64,000 nt of DNA from Pyrinomonadaceae bacterium. Its GTDB lineage: Bacteria > Acidobacteriota > Blastocatellia > Pyrinomonadales > Pyrinomonadaceae. The notes below the pieces were generated by a model, which was not told where the DNA came from, did not search any database, and worked only from the letters and a program-made list of their open reading frames with translations. The position numbers were made by a program, and so were the translations under genes. Positions 1 to 8,895 of the stretch are shown piece after piece. Location of the stretch: positions 682,001 through 746,000 of the forward strand of contig DASUNM010000023.1 in NCBI GenBank assembly GCA_036277115.1, written 5' to 3'. The stretch's first letter is position 1; each line of letters starts with the position of its first letter.

Positions 1-420
1 TCACCGGCACCGGAGCCGGCCGCTCCGACGCCGCCGCCGCCTGAGTCAAAGACGCCGCGGGTAGCTTCTGAATCGCACGCCGCGCATGAACAAGAGGGGC
101 CGGCCGGTCGCGATCCGCTCGACGATCCGGCGAGTTTCATCAGCCTGATCATGTCTTTGGCCTCGAACGCCGCCGCGTCACTGGGAATGATGCCGCATCC
201 GGTGACGGGGGAAACGGGCGTCGATTTGAAAACCGCAAAGCATTGGATCGACGTGCTCGGTATGCTCGAGAAGAAAACCACCGGCAACCTGGATCCTCAG
301 GAAGACCAAATGCTGGAAGGCCTGCTCGCGGACCTGCGGATGCAATACGTTTCATTTTCCGGGGCGCCTACGCCGCCGCCTGCGAAGTTCAGCGCCAGCG
401 ATATCACGGGCGGACGATAG
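1..420 (+). CDS. DUF1844 domain protein (5'-truncated by window edge)
   Basis: The reading frame is open from base 1 and ends at TAG 418-420, so the gene begins upstream of the window. The visible N-terminal part is a Pro/Ala/Glu-rich linker. It is followed by a compact domain that starts near base 136 (PASFISLIMSLASNAAASLG) and contains the DUF1844 hallmarks: an MPHPVTGE segment, a DLKTAKHWIDVLGMLEKKT helix and the ending LEGLLADLRMQYV. The function of DUF1844 is unknown; small cytosolic proteins of this type are common in Acidobacteria and Deltaproteobacteria. An internal ATG at 151 falls inside the conserved domain and is unlikely to be the start. The stop codon is formed at the edge of a heptamer repeat. 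Confidence 0.85.
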   Translation, partial: SPAPEPAAPTPPPPESKTPRVASESHAAHEQEGPAGRDPLDDPASFISLIMSLASNAAASLGMMPHPVTGETGVDLKTAKHWIDVLGMLEKKTTGNLDPQEDQMLEGLLADLRMQYVSFSGAPTPPPAKFSASDITGGR

Positions 421-613
421 TCAGTTGTCAGTGGTCCGTCGTCAGTTGTTCCTTGTACTTAGTGCTTAGTGCTTAGTGCTTTTTCCTTGATGTGGTTTCG
501 CAGCAGCTCATGAATTTTAACCCGAGCTTCCTTGGAGAGACGTCAAAGTTCAAAGCTCCAAGCACAAAGTACAAGAGCGAACAACTGACGACTGACTACT
601 GACCGCGACTGAC
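418..613. repeat. heptamer-repeat inverted element, copy 1
   Basis: Arms at about 421-486 and 547-611 are imperfect reverse complements. The left arm is made of 7-bp units of the type TCAGTTG / TCAGTGG / TCCGTCG, then a triplicated AGTGCTT; the right arm mirrors this with AAGCACAAAGTACAAG and CAACTGACGACTGAC. The element starts exactly at the TAG stop of the upstream gene and ends at the ATG of the MBL hydrolase gene. The roughly 60-bp centre shows no coding potential. Confidence 0.75.
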
Positions 614-1378
614 ATGAAACTAACCTTCCTCGGAACCGGCACCTCCACTGGCGTTCCTTCCATTGCCTGTAACTGCGAAACGTGCACGTCCGACGATCCG
701 CGCGATAAGCGTCTGCGCGTTTCGGTCTTGATCGAACATGCCGGACAAACAGTCATCATCGACACTTCCTCTGACTTTCGGCAGCAGGCCCTACGCGCGG
801 GCATCAAGCATCTCGATGCGGTGCTGGTCACGCATTGTCATGCCGATCACATTTTTGGGCTCGATGATATTCGGCCGTTGAACTTTCGTCATGGCGCGTT
901 GGGGCTGTATGCAAACGAGCGGGCCTGGAAAGACATTCGGCGAATTTTTCAGTACGTGTTTGAACCCACACATTTCGGCGGCGGGTTGCCGCAGATTGTT
1001 CCGCACACGGTCGTGAACGGGGCGCCGTTCTGCTTCGGAGCTGATTTACAAATCACCCCACTCGAAGTGATCCACGGCAGGCTGCCGGTGATTGCCTATC
1101 GGCTTAATGACTTTGCTTATGCGACTGATTTGAGCGAGATTCCGCCGGACACACTCGAAGGGTTGCGAGGATTAGAGGTATTAGCTTTGGATTGTCTGCG
1201 CATTCGCCCGCATCAAACACACCTTTGGTTGGAGCGGGCGCTGGAATACGTTGAGGAGCTGAAACCAGGACGCACTTTCTTCACTCACATCACACATGAC
1301 ATCAAACACGCTCGTGATTCCAAGTTACTGCCGGACAATGTTGAGTGGGCTTATGACGGGCTGGTGGTAACCGACTAG
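614..1378 (+). CDS. PhnP-like metallo-beta-lactamase fold hydrolase
   Basis: A 254-aa soluble protein. The binuclear metal motif HCHADH lies at residues 74-79, after the strand VIIDTSSDFR. An N-terminal Cys cluster (C19, C21, C24) resembles the extra structural zinc site of PhnP-type phosphodiesterases; further metal ligands are expected in VIHGRLPV and in the C-terminal THITHD. By family it should hydrolyse a phosphodiester or cyclic phosphate (PhnP acts on 5-phosphoribosyl 1,2-cyclic phosphate), but no phosphonate genes are nearby, so the substrate is open. The start at ATG 614 gives the canonical MKLTFLGTGTSTGVP beginning. It lies between two heptamer-repeat elements and precedes ribF on the same strand. 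Confidence 0.85.
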   Translation: MKLTFLGTGTSTGVPSIACNCETCTSDDPRDKRLRVSVLIEHAGQTVIIDTSSDFRQQALRAGIKHLDAVLVTHCHADHIFGLDDIRPLNFRHGALGLYANERAWKDIRRIFQYVFEPTHFGGGLPQIVPHTVVNGAPFCFGADLQITPLEVIHGRLPVIAYRLNDFAYATDLSEIPPDTLEGLRGLEVLALDCLRIRPHQTHLWLERALEYVEELKPGRTFFTHITHDIKHARDSKLLPDNVEWAYDGLVVTD

Positions 1379-1454
1379 TCAGTTGTCAGTGGTCCGTTGT
1401 CAGTAGCACGCTACCCAAACTGACAACTGACAGCTGACAACTGACGACTGACTA
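1376..1454. repeat. heptamer-repeat inverted element, copy 2
   Basis: The compact form of the element. The left arm begins at the TAG stop of the MBL gene and uses the same units as copy 1 (TAGTCAGTTGTCAGTGGTCC). The right arm is its mirror image in CTGACAACTGAC units and ends directly at the ribF ATG. Only about 20 bp separate the arms, so a long stem is possible in the mRNA between the two genes. Confidence 0.75.
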
Positions 1455-2408
1455 ATGAGACTTTTTCACGGAACCGAAAACGCCGACATCTCGCGCCCGA
1501 CGGTTTTGACGCTCGGTGTGTTTGATGGGCTGCATCTTGGCCATCAGCTGATCATGAAAACGGTGGTCGAACGCGCGCGGGCGGTGCGCGCGGTGCCAAC
1601 GGTCATCACGTTTGAGCCGCATCCGCGCGCGGTTCTGCATCCCGCGTCCGCGCCGCCGCTGCTGCAAACTCTGGATCAAAAGATTGAAGCGCTGGGCGTG
1701 TTGGGTATCGAGCAAGCCATCGTCATTCATTTCGATCAGGCGTTCGCGCAAATCAGGGCTGAAGATTTCCTGCGCAATGTTGTGCGCGAGCGTTTACAGG
1801 CGAAAGAGGTTTATCTCGGCCGCGGGTTCTTCTTTGGCCATAATCGTGAAGGCAACATTGATCTGCTGCGCAGCGCCAGCCAGCGTCTCGGTTTTTTTGC
1901 CGATGAAGTGCCTGAAGTGAGATTGCGCGGAACACGCATCGGGTCCACACGCATTCGCGAACTGCTGCAACAGGGGCGCGTGAATTTGTCGCGGAGACTG
2001 TTGGGCCGGCCCTACGGTGTTGAAGGTCCGGTTGTGCGCGGCGCCGCGCGCGGAGCGGGCCTGGGCTTCCCGACCGCAAACCTGCGGCCACACAATCGGG
2101 TGATTCCGCGGACCGGCGTCTACGTCACCGCGACCTTAATCGAAGGCCAATGGCGTCGCAGCGTCACCAACATCGGTGTGCGTCCGACCTTCGGCGATGC
2201 GACTGAACCGTCGGTAGAAACCTTCGTGATGAATTGGTCAGGCGATTTGTACGGGGACGTCTTGCGTGTGAGATTTCTGCACCGGCTGCGCGAGGAAAAG
2301 AAGTTTGGATCAGTTGACGAGTTAAAATCGCAAATCGATCGAGATGTGTTGCGCGCTCAACGTTACTTTGAACGCGGGTGTGTAAAGCGATCGCTGGCGA
2401 TTGTGTGA
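1455..2408 (+). CDS. ribF: bifunctional riboflavin kinase / FAD synthetase
   Basis: 317 aa, the usual RibF length. The N-terminal nucleotidyltransferase (FAD synthetase) domain carries the GVFDGLHLGHQ motif near residue 22. The C-terminal riboflavin kinase domain has GxGLGFPTANL near residue 200, with the PTAN motif that binds Mg-ATP, and ends with the RLREEKKF helix common to the family. The enzyme phosphorylates riboflavin to FMN and adenylates FMN to FAD in the cytoplasm. ATG 1455 directly follows a heptamer-repeat hairpin and there is no clear Shine-Dalgarno, so translation may depend on that structure (inference). Confidence 0.95.
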   Translation: MRLFHGTENADISRPTVLTLGVFDGLHLGHQLIMKTVVERARAVRAVPTVITFEPHPRAVLHPASAPPLLQTLDQKIEALGVLGIEQAIVIHFDQAFAQIRAEDFLRNVVRERLQAKEVYLGRGFFFGHNREGNIDLLRSASQRLGFFADEVPEVRLRGTRIGSTRIRELLQQGRVNLSRRLLGRPYGVEGPVVRGAARGAGLGFPTANLRPHNRVIPRTGVYVTATLIEGQWRRSVTNIGVRPTFGDATEPSVETFVMNWSGDLYGDVLRVRFLHRLREEKKFGSVDELKSQIDRDVLRAQRYFERGCVKRSLAIV

Positions 2409-2411
2409 AGT

Positions 2412-2540
2412 AATTTGGAGTGCGGTGGCAAGCGCAGCGCGACACCGCTTTGGATCCCTCGAACGCGATTCCAAATTCTGGTTTTCAGCAAAATCCAAAG
2501 CGCCGTCGCCGCTTCGCTCTGCCGGCGCACTCCAAATTTA
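2412..2540. repeat. composite palindromic repeat between convergent genes
   Basis: Arms 2412-2456 and 2491-2538 form an inverted repeat (TTTGGAGTGCGGTGGC versus its mirror ending GCGCACTCCAAATT). Each arm itself contains a small palindrome around GCGCAGCGC or GCCGCTTCGC. It fills the gap between the convergent ribF and M14 genes and its right end abuts the M14 stop codon. It may act as a bidirectional terminator, though no U-tract is obvious. Confidence 0.7.
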
Positions 2541-4925
2541 TCGTTGCGCGATCGCGTTAAATAGCAGCGGGTAGGTCGCCAGCGATTGGCCTCGATACTG
2601 CGGCCGGAAGCCAAAGAGGATGATGCGCCCTTTGCCTAAACCCACTTCGACCAACGCCGCTTTCCCCTTGAGCCGATGACCGCCAAGCAGCCAGCCGGAA
2701 ATCAAAGGGTCGCGATCGTGCGGATACCATGCGACTACCTTTCCCCACGGGACTGAGAAAAAGTTCTCCGTAATCTCAAACACCGGCGAGTTCTCGACCC
2801 AGGCGATCGATTCCTTCGGCATTTCTTTCGCCATCGGATGGTTCGGGTTGAGTTCAATCCGCAGGATCGATCCGGGGACGTAAAAATCCGTACGCGGCAG
2901 TCCGGCAACCACATCACGCACCGGGAGCTTGAATTGCTCGATCGCAAAGTTCGACGCGCGATTGAGACAGATAAGCGTTCCACCCTGTTCGACAAACTCG
3001 CGCAGAGCTTTCACACCCTTTTCGCCGAGACCGCCGGTGTACTCTTCCGGCATCGCGCCCTTGCGATGGCCGTTGAGGATGGCAGCCTGAGGTTGATCGG
3101 GGATGATTATAGTGTCGTATTTACGTCGCAAGCCATCCTTTCTAATTTCGTTATCCAGAAGCGTTCCGTACGGAACCTCCCAATCTTCAAAAACCCATCG
3201 CGTCCACCCTTCGTCCATCGACGGCACGTAAGATTTGTAAAGACCGGTGCGCGAATCCGATCTAGGGCGGTTTGGAGAAGTTTTCTGAACTTCGCTGCCT
3301 CCAACAAGATCAGCCTTGACAGTTCCTGTGGTGCGAATTGGTTCATAGACCGGTTCTGCTGGTAATCCAAACAGCAACGGCAGTGTGTGCGCAGTCACAT
3401 CGTAGGGAGGAATGGGGCTGCCCGACTCGCTCCGCAAGTTTGGGTAAACCTGGTTTTCCAGCAACGCCTTGGCGTGAGCTCCATAGGGTTGCGCCATGGG
3501 GACGAAGACCTCGCCTCCCGGTACTTCAGCCGGGACGCGTCTATTTCCGCTTATGATCACGCTTTTGACCGGAATCGGCTGAACCTCGACGCCACCACGG
3601 ACCAGGACATCTGCTAGCCTTCCCGCGCTAATCTTGAATCCAATCAGTTCCCCTTCCTTCCTTGGCCGCACCGCCTCTTTCCCAATCTCATAAAACCGCT
3701 GCAACCATCGCTCGCGATTTTGCGCAGCGTGCTTGAGCAAGGTGAACGCGCCGGTGGTCATGTAGTTGGTGATGTCGCCGAGCTTCCATTCGCCGCCGCG
3801 CCAGACCGGGCCAAAGTTGGCCGACTCTGTTTTGGGGTCATAGCCTGCTGAATTTGAACCTTCGGTCGACTCTCGCGACCGCAACTCATCAAACGTCACC
3901 GTTCGAGGTGAGGCAATTCGCGCCGATGCAGTCTCAGACAAAATCCTCACGCCGCCGTGGTAATGCGAATACGCGCGCGCGGGCGTCCATGCGTCATAAG
4001 TCGAATTGGTGGTGATGCCCCGAAAGCCGGCCTTGCGCATCTCGGCGGCCATCCAGTTGCCAAGCTCGGTATAGCCCTCGACGATTCTCTTCGGCACGTT
4101 GGGTTCGACCGGCTGCATGTATGGCGGCAGAAACAGGCGCGAGCCGAACGCGCCCTGCTGATGAATGTCGTGGACAATCTGCGGATGCCAAGCGTTGTGC
4201 AGCTTGTCGACGGTCAGCTGCGTCTCGACCTGGGTGAACGCGTACCAGTCGCGATTGTTATCGTGGCCAACATACTTGTGATAAAGCTCGGGCGGTTCGG
4301 TGCCTTCGTAAGGAGTGCCAAGGGTCTTGTCGTACCAGTTCTTCACGATGTCGACACCGTCGGGATTCAATGAAGGCACGAGCACAACGATCGTATTGCG
4401 AAGCATCTCCTGAATCTCGGGTTCGTTCGAAGATGCGAGCCGGTGCGCGATCAATGTGCTGGAAAGTGTCGAGCCGACTTCGGTTGAGTGAATGCCGCAG
4501 GTAATCAGAACGATGGTCTTGCCGCGAGCAATTAGCAAGCGTGCTTTACGATCGGCAAGCGCAGGATTCGTTTGTGAGCCGAGCAGACGAGGATCGGCAA
4601 GTTGCCGCTGAATCTCTTTGAATTCATCGAGCCTGCCTAGATTCTCAGGCGCGCTGATCGTCGCGTAAACAAACGGCACGCCCATCGTTGACTTGCCGAT
4701 CTCTTCAAACTTCACCCGTTCGCTGGCCGCGTCGAGTTTTTGAAAGTACTCGACGATCTTCGCCCAACTAGCGAGTTTCCGATCGTCGCCCGGCGTGAAC
4801 CCGAGGACGTCGTGCGGCGTGGGGATGGTTTTGGATTGCGATGCGGCGGAACCAATGATCGCATCAGATTGGATCGAAAAAGCGACGAAGAGAAGGACGC
4901 TTAGGGTTAGAGACCGTTTACGCAT
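2538..4925 (-). CDS. secreted M14 family zinc carboxypeptidase-like protein
   Basis: 795 aa from ATG 4925; a TTG two codons upstream is less likely. An N-terminal signal peptide (MRKRSLTLSVLLFVAFS) points to export. The M14 domain shows the zinc ligands HSTE (about H146, E149), the substrate-binding DNNRDW segment, the third ligand in VHDIHQQG and a likely catalytic Glu in SETASAR. The C-terminal half continues into an alpha/beta region resembling a class I amidotransferase-like fold, seen in large M14 proteins of Acidobacteria and Bacteroidetes. It should cleave residues from peptides outside the cytoplasm. The 18,911-21,961 gene is a paralogue with the same plan. It converges on ribF. Confidence 0.88.
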   Translation of the reverse strand: MRKRSLTLSVLLFVAFSIQSDAIIGSAASQSKTIPTPHDVLGFTPGDDRKLASWAKIVEYFQKLDAASERVKFEEIGKSTMGVPFVYATISAPENLGRLDEFKEIQRQLADPRLLGSQTNPALADRKARLLIARGKTIVLITCGIHSTEVGSTLSSTLIAHRLASSNEPEIQEMLRNTIVVLVPSLNPDGVDIVKNWYDKTLGTPYEGTEPPELYHKYVGHDNNRDWYAFTQVETQLTVDKLHNAWHPQIVHDIHQQGAFGSRLFLPPYMQPVEPNVPKRIVEGYTELGNWMAAEMRKAGFRGITTNSTYDAWTPARAYSHYHGGVRILSETASARIASPRTVTFDELRSRESTEGSNSAGYDPKTESANFGPVWRGGEWKLGDITNYMTTGAFTLLKHAAQNRERWLQRFYEIGKEAVRPRKEGELIGFKISAGRLADVLVRGGVEVQPIPVKSVIISGNRRVPAEVPGGEVFVPMAQPYGAHAKALLENQVYPNLRSESGSPIPPYDVTAHTLPLLFGLPAEPVYEPIRTTGTVKADLVGGSEVQKTSPNRPRSDSRTGLYKSYVPSMDEGWTRWVFEDWEVPYGTLLDNEIRKDGLRRKYDTIIIPDQPQAAILNGHRKGAMPEEYTGGLGEKGVKALREFVEQGGTLICLNRASNFAIEQFKLPVRDVVAGLPRTDFYVPGSILRIELNPNHPMAKEMPKESIAWVENSPVFEITENFFSVPWGKVVAWYPHDRDPLISGWLLGGHRLKGKAALVEVGLGKGRIILFGFRPQYRGQSLATYPLLFNAIAQR

Positions 4926-4950
4926 TCCCAAAGTTCTCCATGGCTATGAA

Positions 4951-5030
4951 GTCAGCACCGCCCGCGGTAATGGGTGGGTCGCCCTTTCCATCTTGGATCT
5001 ACCAATCTGCTAACGCGGATGGTACTGACC
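4951..5030. repeat. inverted repeat of the GTCAGTACCGCC family, degenerate copy
   Basis: Left arm GTCAGCACCGCCCGCGGTAA at 4951-4970 followed by TGGGTGGGTC; the right arm at 5001-5030 is its degraded mirror, ending GGTACTGACC. The same family gives a better-preserved pair at 6494-6568 and a half copy at 44,135-44,164. Confidence 0.6.
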
Positions 5031-5048
5031 TCACCGGGCCCGAATCGA

Positions 5049-6356
5049 TCAGATCCCATGAATCCGCACGCGGAACTCATCATTGAACGCGGCGAGGTCG
5101 GGCAGACGCCCTGAGAACATTCGCGATTCCTTCAACAACATTGGCAAGCCGCCGTGCGCCGGCGTCAAGCCGTACGCCGAATTGGAAAAGATCGAAGCGA
5201 TTTGCGGATTTAACCTTTGCGCCACGCCAAACTTTGACGCGCGCAAACCAGCCGGGACGAACCCGGCGCTGCGACGCGAGTTAACGATCTCAATCGCACG
5301 ATCGAATATGTGAATGCGCGTGGAAATGTCGCGCAAAGCCAGGTCGCGATGAACCAACGCATTTGCCAGCGCTTCGGAAATCGATGCGCGCTGGTAGTTC
5401 GCGCGCGCGGGCAAGCCGGAATGATCTTCGGCGGTCGTTTTCGGCAGGTTAGGCCGCGCGTCCCAAAGGTCGGCATACCGGCTGACGAACTTCAACATCG
5501 ATTCATAAATCGTGGCGAGGTTGCCCTTCAGCTCGACTCGCTCAACGATCGGCGCCTGAGCGCTGTCCCCGCTGAAACGCGTCGCCGTGACCGAAGACTG
5601 TGGCAGCAAACGCGCGACGCTTTCATCGCTCCCGAACAAAAGGAGTCCGGCGAACGTCGGCACGAGTCCGCGCGCACTATTCATCGCCAACAACAAGTAC
5701 CGCTCGAGTATTTCTGCCGTCGGGTAGCCTTTGACTGTTGTTTCATCGAAGGCGCCACCGGAAAACCCGCGCATGAAGCTCCAAAGATGAGCTTCGTCGA
5801 TGTCCTCAATTTTCGCGCCAATTGCCGCCAGGCTTTCGTAACTATAGGGCTTTGTATCATTAAGCAGCGCCGACAGCTCGTCATCAGTCGCTTCGCGCTT
5901 GTCGGCGCCAATGCGCACAAAAAACTTTCCGTCGCGCGTGCGATACGGCCGCTGCTTCCCTTGCACTTCCAGCGCGACGATGCGCCGGCCGTTGTCGAAC
6001 GCCAGCCGATCGATGAACGGAATCAGTGGCGGCGCGATCTCTTCATAACAGATGCGCACCAACTCGTCCTGAACTTCTTCCGGATGGTCGACGCCCTCGA
6101 CGCGCAGTTGATCGTTGACGCCGAAGACGATCACGCCGCCGCCGGTATTCGCGAGGGCGACGATCCCCTGCGCGATTCGTTCAGAGTTCGAGAGTTTTAC
6201 TTTGAGTTCGAGGTAGGTGTCTTCGCCGCCGCGCACCATGCGCATCAGTTCGGTGCGCGAAGTCTGCGGCGCGCCGCTGGAATAAAGATATTCCTGAAAA
6301 GAGCGCTCGGTGACCGGCTCGTGCCGCTGGTTGCTGCGAAATCTTCTGCGAGCCAT
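5049..6356 (-). CDS. AlbA_2/Schlafen-domain ATPase-type regulator
   Basis: 435 aa. The N-terminal AlbA_2 (divergent Schlafen AAA_4) domain lies at about residues 35-150, with the typical E(D)TYLELK opening and the glycine-rich ALANTGGGVIVFGV motif. A C-terminal HATPase_c_4-like region includes the helix SISEALANALVHRDL (the N-box-like NAxxHRD) near residue 320. Such proteins are annotated as predicted transcriptional regulators or ATP-binding proteins; some take part in stress response or phage defence, but nothing here fixes the role. It is transcribed divergently from folK and has no obvious partner gene. ATG 6356 is the only good start. Confidence 0.82.
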   Translation of the reverse strand: MARRRFRSNQRHEPVTERSFQEYLYSSGAPQTSRTELMRMVRGGEDTYLELKVKLSNSERIAQGIVALANTGGGVIVFGVNDQLRVEGVDHPEEVQDELVRICYEEIAPPLIPFIDRLAFDNGRRIVALEVQGKQRPYRTRDGKFFVRIGADKREATDDELSALLNDTKPYSYESLAAIGAKIEDIDEAHLWSFMRGFSGGAFDETTVKGYPTAEILERYLLLAMNSARGLVPTFAGLLLFGSDESVARLLPQSSVTATRFSGDSAQAPIVERVELKGNLATIYESMLKFVSRYADLWDARPNLPKTTAEDHSGLPARANYQRASISEALANALVHRDLALRDISTRIHIFDRAIEIVNSRRSAGFVPAGLRASKFGVAQRLNPQIASIFSNSAYGLTPAHGGLPMLLKESRMFSGRLPDLAAFNDEFRVRIHGI

Positions 6357-6493
6357 TTTGTAATGACGGGGCCGCGGTGCCCGCCCGGATGCTGCAACAG
6401 CATCGCTGGAATCAGAGTCAGTGCTTCACGGGGTAACGATGCCAGTGTAGCATAGCGCGACTGGGGGCCGGGTGAGGCGACCATCGTGCTGGA

Positions 6494-6568
6494 GTCAGTA
6501 CCGCCTGCGGTAGCGGGCGGGTCTCTTTTGAGCGCTTGGACCCACCCGCTACCGCAGGTGGTACTGAC
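6494..6568. repeat. inverted repeat of the GTCAGTACCGCC family
   Basis: Left arm 6494-6522 (GTCAGTACCGCCTGCGGTAG plus CGGGCGGGT) and right arm 6541-6568, its near-perfect reverse complement, with an 18-bp loop. The right arm ends four bases before the folK ATG at 6572, so the hairpin would occlude the folK leader. Confidence 0.8.
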
Positions 6569-6571
6569 CTC

Positions 6572-7078
6572 ATGTTCTCGCACCGCAATCACGCAAAAGC
6601 TTACGTCGGATTGGGGTCGAATCTCGGCGATCGCGCCGGCAACCTGTTGCTGGCGGTGCGCGGAATGATGGAAGCGTCCTTGTGCGTCACCCGCGTGTCT
6701 TCGATCTATGAAACTGAGGCTGTCAGCGAGGTTCAACAGCCACCCTTTCTCAACATGGTGGTTGAGGTAGGAAATACTCTGCCAACGCCTGAGCAAGTAA
6801 TGGCGCGTTTGCTGCGCATTGAATTCGCGCTGGGTCGGACTCGCGAACTGAAAGACGGCCCGCGTACGATCGATCTCGATCTGTTGCTTTACGGTGAGGT
6901 CCTGAAAGACTCGGAGTTCCTGCGGCTGCCGCATCCGTGCTTGCATGAACGCCGCTTCGTACTGGAGCCGCTGGTTGAGATCGCGCCGCACGTCATTCAT
7001 CCGAGGTTGAAAACGAGCGCCGCCGAATTATTGGATAGCGTTGCAGACGAGTCGGCGGTGCGGCGCTGGACGCCGTGA
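6572..7078 (+). CDS. folK: 2-amino-4-hydroxy-6-hydroxymethyldihydropteridine pyrophosphokinase
   Basis: 168 aa from ATG 6572; an upstream in-frame start at 6536 would lie inside the inverted repeat and is rejected. Motifs: YVGLGSNLGDR near the N-terminus, EFALGRTRELKDGPRTIDLD (the HPPK signature with its catalytic Asp pair) in the middle, then LPHPCLHERRFVLEPL. HPPK transfers pyrophosphate from ATP to 6-hydroxymethyl-7,8-dihydropterin in folate synthesis. No other folate gene is visible. No Shine-Dalgarno is evident, because the leader is the repeat arm. Confidence 0.93.
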   Translation: MFSHRNHAKAYVGLGSNLGDRAGNLLLAVRGMMEASLCVTRVSSIYETEAVSEVQQPPFLNMVVEVGNTLPTPEQVMARLLRIEFALGRTRELKDGPRTIDLDLLLYGEVLKDSEFLRLPHPCLHERRFVLEPLVEIAPHVIHPRLKTSAAELLDSVADESAVRRWTP

Positions 7079-7081
7079 ATC

Positions 7082-7189
7082 GGAGCGCACGCATCTTGCG
7101 TGCGGTTCGCGGGCATCCATGCCCGCATTCCTTTGTTCACCATTCGCAGGCAAGATGCCTGCGTACCGCCCGCAAGATGGGGGCGCTCC
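7082..7189. repeat. composite palindromic repeat (GCACGCATCTTGCGTGC type)
   Basis: Three small palindromes in a row (GCACGCATCTTGCGTGC, GCGGGCATCCATGCCCGC, CGCAGGCAAGATGCCTGCG), framed by an outer inverted repeat GGAGCGC / GCGCTCC. It exactly fills the gap between the convergent folK and amidase stop codons. Confidence 0.75.
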
Positions 7190-7190
7190 C

Positions 7191-8819
7191 TCAATCCAAA
7201 TTTGCTGTCTCCAGGAACTTCGGCGCACGCCGCGCCTTCGTCGCTTGTTCGTACGCGTAGGCGAACTTAATTAACGTAGCTTCGCTCCACGCGCGGCCGA
7301 AAAATGAAATGCCCACCGGCAATCCAAACACGTAACCAGCAGGCACTGTGATATGCGGATAGCCGGCCACCGCGGACGCACTCGAATATCCGCCCGTGAA
7401 GTGATCCCCGTTAACCAAGTCCGTCGGCCAGGGTGGGCCGCCAGTCGGCGCAATGATCGCGTCCAGACGGTGCTTGTTCATCACCGCGTCAATTCCGAGC
7501 GTCCGCGTAAGCCGGTGGTTCTTGGCGAGCGCCATCCGGTACTTTCGCTCGGTCAAAGGCCCTTTTGCCTGCGCCTTGATCATGATGTCCTGGCCGAAGT
7601 AGCGCAGCTCGCGATCCCGATTCTTCTCGTTAAAGTCGATTACGTCTTTCAAGCTTTTCACCGGCGCGCTTGGGCCAAGCGAAGAGAGATACTTGTTTAG
7701 GTCGGCTTTGAATTCGTAGAGCAGCACTTCAAATTCTGAGTCGTCGAACTTGCCTTGCGTCGGAATGTCGGCCGGATCGATCACGATCGCGCCCAGTCGC
7801 TTCAGCACGTCGATGCTGTCGTGCATTAGCTTATCGACCGCGTCGTTGAAGCCGTGCGATTTCCGCTGCACACCGATGCGCGCACCGCGCAAGCCATTCG
7901 GATCTAAAGACGTCGTGTAATATCGTTCGCGGCTTTGTCCCGCGCCGGACTTCGTCACGGGGTCGCGCGAATCAAAGCCCGCTATCCCGGCCAGCAAGAG
8001 CGCCGCATCCATGACAGTCCGGCACATCGGCCCCGCGGTGTCCTGACTATGCGCAATGGGAATGATTCCCGCGCGACTGATCAGTCCCAGCGTCGGCTTA
8101 ATTCCTACAAGCGAACACGCATTCGAAGGACAAACAACCGATCCGTCAGTCTCAGTGCCGACGCCAACGGCCGCGAGATTCGCGGCGATGGCTGCGCCGG
8201 TGCCGGAACTCGAACCGCACGGATTTCGATCCAGCACGTAAGGATTCTTTGTTTGTCCGCCGCGGGCGCTCCAGCCGCTCGATGAATGACTTGAACGGAA
8301 ATTTGCCCACTCACTCAGGTTCGTTTTCCCAATGATCACCGCGCCGGCTTCGCGCAGCTTCCTGGCAACCGTTGAATCCTGTGACGGAATCGATCCGGTC
8401 AAGGCGAGCGACCCCGCCGTCGTCATCATCCGATCATGCGTATCGATGTTGTCTTTGATTAGAACCGGAATTCCGTGGAGCGGGCCGCGCAGGCGACCAG
8501 CCTTGCGCTCGCGATCCATCTCAGCGGCGATCGATTCGGCGTCAGGATTCACTTCGATCACCGATTTCAATGCGGGTCCCCGCTTGTCGATGTCGTTGAT
8601 GCGGTCGAGATATTTTTCGGTAAGCGACCGTGCGCTGTACTTGCCGGAAGACATGCCGGCTTGCAGATCGGCAACCGTCAACTCATCTAATTCGAAAGCG
8701 GCTGGATTCGCGTGGGGCGCGACTTCGCGTGATTCCGATCGGGCACGGACAGAAACCGTCGCGGCGGCAGCGCCGGCCGCACCGGCGAGGCTGCGACGCA
8801 CAAAACTTCTGCGATTCAT
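7191..8819 (-). CDS. Tat-exported amidase signature family protein
   Basis: 542 aa. The N-terminus MNRRSFVRRSLAGAAG has a twin-arginine-type motif followed by an Ala-rich stretch, suggesting Tat export. The amidase signature domain follows, with the catalytic Lys in PVLIKDNIDT, the cis-Ser and glycine-rich loop CGSSSGTGAAIAANLA, and the nucleophile Ser in ETDGSVVCPS. The family hydrolyses amides (GatA-like fold); as an exported single-gene protein it is more likely a peptide or xenobiotic amidase than the tRNA amidotransferase subunit. No gatB or gatC lies nearby. It is convergent with folK and followed downstream only by the palindromic repeat. Confidence 0.9.
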   Translation of the reverse strand: MNRRSFVRRSLAGAAGAAAATVSVRARSESREVAPHANPAAFELDELTVADLQAGMSSGKYSARSLTEKYLDRINDIDKRGPALKSVIEVNPDAESIAAEMDRERKAGRLRGPLHGIPVLIKDNIDTHDRMMTTAGSLALTGSIPSQDSTVARKLREAGAVIIGKTNLSEWANFRSSHSSSGWSARGGQTKNPYVLDRNPCGSSSGTGAAIAANLAAVGVGTETDGSVVCPSNACSLVGIKPTLGLISRAGIIPIAHSQDTAGPMCRTVMDAALLLAGIAGFDSRDPVTKSGAGQSRERYYTTSLDPNGLRGARIGVQRKSHGFNDAVDKLMHDSIDVLKRLGAIVIDPADIPTQGKFDDSEFEVLLYEFKADLNKYLSSLGPSAPVKSLKDVIDFNEKNRDRELRYFGQDIMIKAQAKGPLTERKYRMALAKNHRLTRTLGIDAVMNKHRLDAIIAPTGGPPWPTDLVNGDHFTGGYSSASAVAGYPHITVPAGYVFGLPVGISFFGRAWSEATLIKFAYAYEQATKARRAPKFLETANLD

Positions 8820-8895
8820 GGCGGACTCCTGAAAAGAAGTGTTGGAACGCAGGACTTCTATGCGGTGATGAACGGAAAGTCAAATGCAGTTTTTG

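Noticed and set aside
418-613. Possible CRISPR array from the repeated units
   Set aside because: The units are 7 bp, contiguous and mirrored in inverted arms; there are no regular spacers and no cas genes.
5310-6455. 381-codon open frame on the plus strand
   Set aside because: Antisense shadow of the AlbA_2 gene: Arg/His/Ala-rich, no domain, and the minus-strand frame has clear motifs.
6245-7000. 251-codon open frame on the minus strand
   Set aside because: Overlaps folK and the inverted repeat in antisense; composition is that of a shadow frame.
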